A stretch of 64,000 bases of DNA, taken from an uncultured Erythrobacter sp. (GTDB lineage Bacteria > Pseudomonadota > Alphaproteobacteria > Sphingomonadales > Sphingomonadaceae). The notes beneath the pieces were generated by a model. That model was not told the DNA's origin. It saw only the letters and a program-made list of their open reading frames with translations, and ran no database searches. The stretch lies in NCBI RefSeq assembly GCF_947502395.1, contig NZ_CANMZM010000003.1:496001-560000 (forward strand). The letters run 5' to 3'. The position numbers were made by a program, and so were the translations under genes. Shown here piece after piece: positions 57,067 through 64,000 of this stretch (positions are counted from its first letter, which is position 1; every line of letters begins with the position of its first letter).

Positions 57067-58053
57067 ATGCTGATGCGGATCGCTCTATGGGGCCCGCTCG
57101 TCGTCGCAACGCTGCTGGTTGGCGCGTATATCTACGTCCACAAACCGCTCGCTCCCGATGCGACTGAGCTGCTCCAGGTGCCACTGTCCGAGGAAGACCC
57201 TTCGCTCAATAGAGTGGGGGACCTTAAGTATCTCGGGGGCCTCGACATTCCGCGTATGGGGCAAAATATCGGCGGCCTTTCGGGACTGCGATGGGATGCG
57301 GAGAGCGAGCGGCTGCTCGCGATCACTGATGATGCGCGATGGGTCTGGATGGTTCCCGTCGAGGAGGACGGGCGCCTTACCGGCGTGACGGAACTTGAAG
57401 TTGGTCAGCTGCTTAGCATTTATGGCGAACCGCTTGAAGGCAAACAAGACGGCGATAGTGAGGCGCTATACAGGGACGAAGATGGCGTTTGGGGCGTGGC
57501 GTTCGAACGCCATCACCGCGTAATGCGATACCTAAATGGTTTGAGTAAGCCCCCGTTTGAAACGATCTTTGATCCCGAAGGCGAGCTTGAAATCACCGAA
57601 CCGAATAACGGCCTTGAGTCTTATGCGGTTGGCTCCCAGGGCCATCTCATGTGCGCCGAGCGCTTAGCGACCCAGGGCCGGAGTAATTGCAATTTCTACA
57701 GCTATGCAGAAGACCGCCATACGGATTTTGCGGTCAAGCCTCCAGAAGAGGTTGAAGCATTGAAGGGTGTTCCGACTGACGCAGATGCGCTTTCAGATGG
57801 CACGTTCCTCATACTCTTCCGCAGCTATTCACCCGCCAAAGGCAACACCGCCGCCATCGTCGCCTACGAACCAGATGGCACCCGCAGTGAGATTGCGACC
57901 TTTCTGCCGCCGCTTACGATCGATAATTTTGAAGGGCTTGCCGTACGTGAGGAAGGCGACAGAACCTTCCTCTACATAGTCAGCGACGACAATTTTTCCA
58001 GCTCTCAACGCACGCTGTTGATGAAGTTTGAACTGCTCGCAACTCCAAGCTAG
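57067..58053 (+). CDS. Esterase-like activity of phytase (phytase-like beta-propeller) family protein
   Basis: N-terminal TM; IGGLSGLRWDAESERLLAITDDARWVWM, NGLESYAVGSQGHLMCAER, TIDNFEGLAVREEGDRTFLYIVSDDNFSSSQRTLLMKFEL. Confidence 0.85.
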   Translation: MLMRIALWGPLVVATLLVGAYIYVHKPLAPDATELLQVPLSEEDPSLNRVGDLKYLGGLDIPRMGQNIGGLSGLRWDAESERLLAITDDARWVWMVPVEEDGRLTGVTELEVGQLLSIYGEPLEGKQDGDSEALYRDEDGVWGVAFERHHRVMRYLNGLSKPPFETIFDPEGELEITEPNNGLESYAVGSQGHLMCAERLATQGRSNCNFYSYAEDRHTDFAVKPPEEVEALKGVPTDADALSDGTFLILFRSYSPAKGNTAAIVAYEPDGTRSEIATFLPPLTIDNFEGLAVREEGDRTFLYIVSDDNFSSSQRTLLMKFELLATPS

Positions 58054-58058
58054 ACAAA

Positions 58059-58096
58059 AGAAGAGCCGCTGGAGCGTGAACTCCAGCGGCCTTCTT
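58059..58096. terminator. Bidirectional terminator between convergent genes
   Basis: AGAAGAGCCGCTGGAG-CGTGAA-CTCCAGCGGCCTTCTT: 10-bp perfect core stem. Confidence 0.7.
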
Positions 58097-58117
58097 ATTG
58101 TCTTGTGTCGCTTGTGA

Positions 58118-58417
58118 TTAAGCGCGCGTGCCTGAAAGTGGCATAGCACCGAAAGCACCAGCATTAACGTTACCAGTGATGCTGTCGCCATCGACGGTGG
58201 CTTCGCAGTCGAGCGTCATCGGCATTGGAACAGTCATGTTCATTTTCCAGCTGATGGTGTTGCCATCGACAGTGCCGGTTTCGATGTCCATCGAACCCAT
58301 GCCGCCAGCCATGTTGCCCTTGAAAGTGCCGTCGCCATTGTCTTCAATGGTGAGAGTGCCAGACTGGTCGCCCATAGGGCTTTTGACGGTCGTGTTGTAA
58401 GTTCCTGCTACAGACAT
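58118..58417 (-). CDS. Small Gly/Asp/Thr-rich beta-type protein, unknown function
   Basis: 99 aa MSVAGTYNTTVKSPMGDQSGTLTIEDNGDGTFKGNMAGGMGSMDIETGTVDGNTISWKMNMTVPMPMTLDCEATVDGDSITGNVNAGAFGAMPLSGTRA; AAGGAGACTAG (RBS) upstream. Confidence 0.8.
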   Translation of the reverse strand: MSVAGTYNTTVKSPMGDQSGTLTIEDNGDGTFKGNMAGGMGSMDIETGTVDGNTISWKMNMTVPMPMTLDCEATVDGDSITGNVNAGAFGAMPLSGTRA

Positions 58418-58572
58418 CTTCTAGTCTCCTTGAGTGCGTGCCTTTGGGGGACGCTCGTTGCATTTCGGGAGCCAAAACCCACTCGGCGCAATGCCCTGGC
58501 CCTTTGGCTTGGCGAGAGGTTGTACACGTCAATCTGGGGCTTTCAATACCAAACCCCGCGCCAATTTTGTCA

Positions 58573-58612
58573 AAAAAGAAGCGGGCAAAGCCGGTTATGG
58601 CTTTGCCCGCTT
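58573..58612 (-). terminator. Rho-independent terminator for the M16 peptidase gene
   Basis: Minus strand AAGCGGGCAAAGCC-ATAACC-GGCTTTGCCCGCTT followed by CTTTTTTG. Confidence 0.85.
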
Positions 58613-58666
58613 GGTTTACGTCTTGTCGCCCTCAAGATGCCGTAGCGTCGGAGGGCGGTACAGCGA

Positions 58667-61528
58667 TCAGCCGCCCAGCTGAGCGCCTTCCAGCTCGCGC
58701 ACTTCAACTGGAAGGCCCAGCTGTTCAAGCTGCGGTGCTACCTTCTCGGCATCACCGACGACCACCCAGAGGAAGTCATCAACGTTGAGCGCCGAACGCG
58801 CGGCAGCATCCAGACTTTCCGTTGTCTGAGCCTCATACTTGCCGACGAGCTCTTCGTAGTAGTTGTCGGGGCGCCCATAGAGCGCGAGCTGCTGCATCGC
58901 GCCAAGAACCGCACGCGATGTCTCAAACCGGCCTGGCAGAAGACCAACCGAGTTGGCGACATTGCGGGTGAGCTCTTCTTCGGTCACACCGTTCACTGTC
59001 AGGAATTCACCGGTCTCACGGATCATCTCAGCGATGGAATCGCCGGTACGGTCCGCCTGAACGCCGCCGCCGATGGCATAGACAACCGTATTCTCACGCG
59101 CCTGCGGCCCCCCGCGTACGCCGTAGCTCCATCCCTTGGTCTCACGCAGGTTCATGTTGAGGCGGGCGAGGAAGTTGCCGCCAAGCGAGTTGTTGGCGTT
59201 CTCAAAGTCGACATAGGCCGGATCACTTGCATCAAGCGGGGTGATTTGACCGCCGAAGATAAAGCTCTGAGGCGAGTTTGGACGGTTGATGAGAACGATG
59301 CGTCCACCCTCGGCCGCTGTCGGCATGGTTGAGAAGTCTTTCTCGCCCTTGGCCGTTTCAGGTGTTTCCCAATCACCGAATGCTTCGTTGAGTTGGGCGA
59401 CGATAGTGTCGAGAGGCAGACTTGAGATCACGAAGACCTCACCATTGTCAGGACGGATCCATGCGTCTTTGAAAGCCTCCAAATCATCGCGAGTGATGCT
59501 TTCCACGCTCTCAAGCGTTTCGACACCGCCATAGGGGCTATCGGGCCCGAACAGCTCAACCCCAATCGCGCGCTGCGCGATGCCCTGCGGAGACCGCATC
59601 TGCTGTCGAATGCCCGTCATGGTCTGCGCCTTTACGCGCGCAAGGTCGCTCTCGTTGAAGGCTGGGTTGCGGATGATATCGCCGAACAGGGCGAGCGATG
59701 GTGCGAGGTTTGATGAAAGAGCCGAGAGCGTAAAGCTCGAACGGTCATCACCACCGCCTGTGTTGATCGTGACGCCAAGCTTTTCGCGCTCTTCTGCGAT
59801 CTGCTGACTGGTTAAGGTGGCCGTACCTTCATCGAAAAGGCCGACCGCGAGGTTTTCAACCCCGCGCTTTTCGGCAGAATCCGAAGCGGAGCCTGCATTG
59901 AAGGACATTGTCACATAGGTTGCCGGAACTGCGTCACGCATTGCGTAAGTGACCTGCATCCCATTGGCGAGCGTCGCGCGCTCAAAGTCCGGGAAGTCGA
60001 GTGAGGGCACAGAGGCGATCTCAGGAGTCGGGCGATCAAGTGATACGCTGATCTCTTCGTTGGCCCGGTCGCGTTCTGTCGCGTTGCCACCGGCGGTTAC
60101 GCTGGACGCTTCCTGATAGGTCGCATCGCGCTCACCCGGTTCAAGCACTAGCGTGAATGCTGGACGCGTCATCCATTTCTGCATCGCCGTCTTGATCGTT
60201 TCAGGCGTGATCGACGCGAGCACCTCCAATTGCTTCTTGGCAAAGCCAGGGTCACCGGCAAGCACTTCGCCACGGGCCAGAGCGACAGCCTTGCCGCCAA
60301 AGCCGCCGACCTGCTCAAGCCCGCGAATTGTGCCAGCAAGGTTGCTGGTTGCTGCACGCTCAACTTCAGCAGCGGTTGGACCGGTTTCGATGTACCAATC
60401 GACCAGCTGCTTGAGACGCGCCTCTAGGACTCTGGCATCGACGCCATCTTTAAGCGTCGCGCTTACGCTGATGAGACCAACACGCTGGAAATCGAAGTTT
60501 CCAGCCGACACACTCACGGCAAGCTGCTCATCACGCACGAGAATCTGGTCGAGACGACTCGAGAGCAGACCACCGAGGATTTGCGTACCCATGTTGAGGG
60601 CGGCAAGATCTTCCGACGTGATGCCAGGAGCGGGCCAATACATGCTGATCGATGTCGCGGCGACTTGATCGCGCATCACTTTGCGCACGGGCTCGTCCAG
60701 CGTTGGAATGGCTGCGGCGGCAGGTGTGTTCACCGGGCCGCGCGCAATCGGGCCAAACCACTTCTCAACCAACGGGCGTGCTTCGTCAGCGGAGATATCG
60801 CCGGCTAGGACCAGCGTCGCATTGTTGGGACCGTACTTTTCGCGGAACCAGTCTTTCACATCGTCCAGAGTGGCAGCTTCGATGTCGGCCATCGAACCAA
60901 TGACCGAGTGCTGGTAAGGATGGCCATCAGGGAAGATGGTTTCGAGGATTTCGTAGAATACAAGGCCGCCGGGACGGTTGTCGCCTTGACGCTTTTCGTT
61001 TTGAACAACGCCAATCTGGTTGTCGAGCTTACCTTGCGTAACCGCGCCCAAGAGATAGCCCATCCGGTCACTTTCAAGCCATAGGGCGCGCTCAAGCGCC
61101 GGGCGAGGGACGGTTTGGAAATAGTTGGTGCGGTCGAAGTTGGTTGTGCCGTTGTAATCGGTCGCGCCCATTTCCTGAAGGTATTGGAAGTAATCGTTTG
61201 GTGCGTTTTCCGAGCCGTTGAACATCAAGTGTTCAAACAGGTGGGCAAAGCCAGTGAGACCTTTGGGTTCGTCCTTGGAACCGACATTGTACCAGACAGC
61301 AACCCCGACGATTGGGGCCTTGCGATCTTCGTGAACGACAACGGTCAGACCGTTTTCGAGCTCGAACTTCTCAAAAGGGACCTGAACCTGTGCGACCAGT
61401 TCTTGAAGGTCGTTGGTAGGAGTACTTGCGGTGGCTTCAGCTGAGTCCTGAGCGAGAGCGGCAGTGTGCGGCGCAGCAATGGCTATACTCAGCGCAGCCA
61501 GACTGGCTGCGGCGTGACGGATCTTCAT
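58667..61528 (-). CDS. M16 (insulinase/pitrilysin) family metallopeptidase, tandem two-domain, secreted
   Basis: ATG at 61528 (MKIRHAAASLAALSIAIAAPHTAALA); zinc motif GLTGFAHLFEHLMFNGSEN (HxxEH) with second inactive-like M16 half. Confidence 0.93.
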   Translation of the reverse strand: MKIRHAAASLAALSIAIAAPHTAALAQDSAEATASTPTNDLQELVAQVQVPFEKFELENGLTVVVHEDRKAPIVGVAVWYNVGSKDEPKGLTGFAHLFEHLMFNGSENAPNDYFQYLQEMGATDYNGTTNFDRTNYFQTVPRPALERALWLESDRMGYLLGAVTQGKLDNQIGVVQNEKRQGDNRPGGLVFYEILETIFPDGHPYQHSVIGSMADIEAATLDDVKDWFREKYGPNNATLVLAGDISADEARPLVEKWFGPIARGPVNTPAAAAIPTLDEPVRKVMRDQVAATSISMYWPAPGITSEDLAALNMGTQILGGLLSSRLDQILVRDEQLAVSVSAGNFDFQRVGLISVSATLKDGVDARVLEARLKQLVDWYIETGPTAAEVERAATSNLAGTIRGLEQVGGFGGKAVALARGEVLAGDPGFAKKQLEVLASITPETIKTAMQKWMTRPAFTLVLEPGERDATYQEASSVTAGGNATERDRANEEISVSLDRPTPEIASVPSLDFPDFERATLANGMQVTYAMRDAVPATYVTMSFNAGSASDSAEKRGVENLAVGLFDEGTATLTSQQIAEEREKLGVTINTGGGDDRSSFTLSALSSNLAPSLALFGDIIRNPAFNESDLARVKAQTMTGIRQQMRSPQGIAQRAIGVELFGPDSPYGGVETLESVESITRDDLEAFKDAWIRPDNGEVFVISSLPLDTIVAQLNEAFGDWETPETAKGEKDFSTMPTAAEGGRIVLINRPNSPQSFIFGGQITPLDASDPAYVDFENANNSLGGNFLARLNMNLRETKGWSYGVRGGPQARENTVVYAIGGGVQADRTGDSIAEMIRETGEFLTVNGVTEEELTRNVANSVGLLPGRFETSRAVLGAMQQLALYGRPDNYYEELVGKYEAQTTESLDAAARSALNVDDFLWVVVGDAEKVAPQLEQLGLPVEVRELEGAQLGG

Positions 61529-61616
61529 ATTTTTAGTCCCTTCGAATTCTCGATGCCAGTTTGAACTTATTGGGACCGACGAGTGAACCCAAGCGAAATC
61601 ATCTCTTGTGGATGGC

Positions 61617-63863
61617 TTACCGCTCTGCGTTGCTGACGACCCGTGTGCTCTTTGCATTGGCGCGTACGTCTTCTTCAAAGAAATGCACTGGCTTCAATTT
61701 GTGATCGACATAAAGCTGCATTTGATCGGTGAAGTGCTTGGATTCTGGCCGAGTGGTTGCCGCGCCAAATGGTTGGACCGAGCGCGAGGTCACCCGGCCG
61801 CCGTCGGTTGGCCATTCGACCCATTGGATGAAGCTGTCGCCGTGCACCAGGCTAAGCCGCCCATCCTCTTCCTGGCGCCATGTGGTGGAGGCGCGCAAAG
61901 TGTCTGATCCGCCATCAAGCGGTAGGTCCACATCGCCTTGGCGAAGACGCAAAAGTTCGCTCATCGGTGGATCAAGCCGTCCGAAATGCTCCATCAGGTG
62001 GTCGCTGGCCATTTGCAGATGCTCTTCTACGTCCGGCACAGGCGTGTTGTTGTACTCAGCACCCATATAGCTGAGGATCATGAGAAGAGAGAGCGCATCA
62101 GCTGGACCTTCGCTGTCTGCTGTATAGTCCCATTGAAGAAGCAATTCTCGCGCTTCGGCGATCAAGCTATCCGACAGGCCCGCATCCTGAACACGCGGGG
62201 AAGCATCCAACGACTCAAGTGCATCGAACAAAGTGTCGACATAGTCGCGCCGTTCGTAAGCCTTGTCATATTTGATCACTTCCAACGTGGCTCGGTCAAG
62301 CAGGTTTGCCTCACTCATCAGCTTGTAAGCGCGGTGTGATCTGTTGGTCTGTTTGCGCTCAATCCCCAGAACGGGGGAGAAATCGTCGGGAGACAAATCG
62401 CTCCCCTCGCCTGCAGCTGTGTAGGGCTCGTTGTTTGAATTATAGAGCCAGCCAGATGCGGGATTGATAAGCTTGGGAATGCGATCGTATTCGACGCTTC
62501 CTTCCCAAATCAGGTCCGAGCGCGAACCGTCCAAGATTCCGCGCCAGTTTGCCTCCACATCCTCGGGTCGATTGGGGATCGCCGCGTTGTAGACATAGGC
62601 GATGTTGCCCTCTTTGTCGGCGTAGATGAAGTTGGTGGAAGGGATCGCCATGCGGGCAATCTGCGCCTCCCATTCTTCCAGCGTCTTGGTCTTGTTGAGG
62701 CGGTAATAAGCATCCAGCTGTTCCGCTTTCTCCATCCCGCCATATCGGATTGCGAACACGCCCTTGTCGTTCTTGATGACGGGACCATGGTGCTGGCTGC
62801 GATAGACGGTGCGTGGAACCGGCAGGGTGATAGGCCCCATCTTTACTGGTAGTGTTACGGCTCTTTCGCTGAGCTCATGCCACTCGCCATCGAGCATATA
62901 GCTGTCGCCCGCCTCATTCATCTCAAGCTCGTATATGTCGGTCATGTCAGGGCGGTTGACCGTGTTGGTCCAGCCCAAATGCTCATTGTGTCCGAGGAAG
63001 GGGAAGGGTGAGCCAGGGAAATTGGCTCCGGTAAAATGCCAGCCTTCACCCGATTGTACGCCAAGCTCATACCATGCGACGCCGCCACGAAGGGGTTGGT
63101 GCGAATTGGAGATAAGAGTGGTTGGGCCACCGGTCTTCTCCGGTGCCACTGCCCAAGCGTTGGAACCCAGATGGTCGCCTGCGCTTCCCAGCGGCAGGAC
63201 AAGATTGGGATGCTCGTCCCGGTGGGCCAATTCTTCGCGCAACTGCTCGGCGGGTGAATTGGGTCGAGGGAAACCAGGAATATCGGGGCCAAACTCCTTG
63301 CGCAGCTCTTCGCCTGCAACCAGCGGTCCGATCACATTGCCGAGCCCGTAAAAGAAAGGCTGACGAAGGACGAATCCTGCCGCAATATCCTCTCCGTTGA
63401 CCGGAAAGAGATTGGCGAGCTTAACCTCGCTCGGGTTTTGTTTGGCGTAATGGTTCAGTCCGGCAGCATAGGCATCAAACAAGGCGCGCGTGTCAGCCGG
63501 AAGCTTGGGATACTCGCGGGCAGCAGTGCCGCGTGCATCAATGAGGTGATAGACGAAATCGACCTGAGCGCCGTCTTGGCCCGCAATCGCGCCATAGCGG
63601 CCCTTCGCCATGGCGGCGACATCCTGCAGCGTGAAAAAGTCATCCTCAGAGTGCGCGATCGCGACTCCGAATGCGACATCGGCGTCTGTTTCGCCATAGA
63701 TCATCGGTACGCCGTATTCGCTGCGTACGATCTCTGCAGAGTATTCGCGATATTCAGGCGCTTTGCCCTGATGCGCTGCGAAGGGTTCCCAGGTCGCCAG
63801 AAAGACAAAAGCGACCAGCAAGAGGCCAGCAAGGCCGGCGGCCCCGCGCTTAATCCATACCAT
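61617..63863 (-). CDS. Penicillin acylase-family (Ntn-hydrolase) protein
   Basis: ATG at 63863; DVAFGVAIAHSEDDFFTLQDVAAMAKGRYGAIAG, GSNAWAVAPEKTGGPTTLISNSHQPL (processing-site SNAW), FLGHNEHLGWTNTVNRPDMTDIYELE. Confidence 0.92.
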   Translation of the reverse strand: MVWIKRGAAGLAGLLLVAFVFLATWEPFAAHQGKAPEYREYSAEIVRSEYGVPMIYGETDADVAFGVAIAHSEDDFFTLQDVAAMAKGRYGAIAGQDGAQVDFVYHLIDARGTAAREYPKLPADTRALFDAYAAGLNHYAKQNPSEVKLANLFPVNGEDIAAGFVLRQPFFYGLGNVIGPLVAGEELRKEFGPDIPGFPRPNSPAEQLREELAHRDEHPNLVLPLGSAGDHLGSNAWAVAPEKTGGPTTLISNSHQPLRGGVAWYELGVQSGEGWHFTGANFPGSPFPFLGHNEHLGWTNTVNRPDMTDIYELEMNEAGDSYMLDGEWHELSERAVTLPVKMGPITLPVPRTVYRSQHHGPVIKNDKGVFAIRYGGMEKAEQLDAYYRLNKTKTLEEWEAQIARMAIPSTNFIYADKEGNIAYVYNAAIPNRPEDVEANWRGILDGSRSDLIWEGSVEYDRIPKLINPASGWLYNSNNEPYTAAGEGSDLSPDDFSPVLGIERKQTNRSHRAYKLMSEANLLDRATLEVIKYDKAYERRDYVDTLFDALESLDASPRVQDAGLSDSLIAEARELLLQWDYTADSEGPADALSLLMILSYMGAEYNNTPVPDVEEHLQMASDHLMEHFGRLDPPMSELLRLRQGDVDLPLDGGSDTLRASTTWRQEEDGRLSLVHGDSFIQWVEWPTDGGRVTSRSVQPFGAATTRPESKHFTDQMQLYVDHKLKPVHFFEEDVRANAKSTRVVSNAER

Positions 63864-64000
63864 TTGTGTGCTCTTCCCTCTGTGTCTACCTCGGGACAAT
63901 TGCGTGCTCTTGGCAAGAGGTCAAGTGATGGGGAAAGGGGGCTTGCAATGCGTATATTTGTGACCCACCTACTCAAGTAATACACCTGCGAAGCAAAAAG

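Overview
This 64 kb window is a gene-dense, single-chromosome-like stretch of an alphaproteobacterium. Protein style (ChpT, TorF-family porin, class GN sortase, TIGR02186, ATP12, and 'HPELVEG/STSSGRAEG'-type palindromic repeats) suggests Sphingomonadales/Erythrobacteraceae, which is inference. Clear housekeeping loci are clpP-clpX, rpoH, rnpB, ugd, nhaA, queE, valS, an mla/MCE lipid-transport operon, a crcB-rluC-like-paiB-HAD-ATP12 overlapping operon, rpsU, gatCAB, M16 peptidase and penicillin acylase. I found no tRNA or rRNA genes, CRISPR arrays, transposases or prophage. The strongest candidate for something undescribed is the TIR - transmembrane helix - type-1 periplasmic-binding-protein fusion at 35743-37524. 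It lies just downstream of queE and tail-to-tail with a HerA-like ATPase. Other observations worth following are: a 35/39-identical element directly upstream of both chpT and queE; palindromic repeat elements translated in frame inside valS (twice); a repeat-derived linker fusing a GIY-YIG domain to an RluD-type pseudouridine synthase; paralogous small membrane proteins embedded between gatA and gatB; phased TTGCGCAA octamers upstream of a fasciclin gene next to a SigK/RskA-like pair; a compact NfrB/NfrA-like pair; and a probable frameshift in a small membrane gene after clpX. All assignments come from reading translations and motifs; no database search was run.
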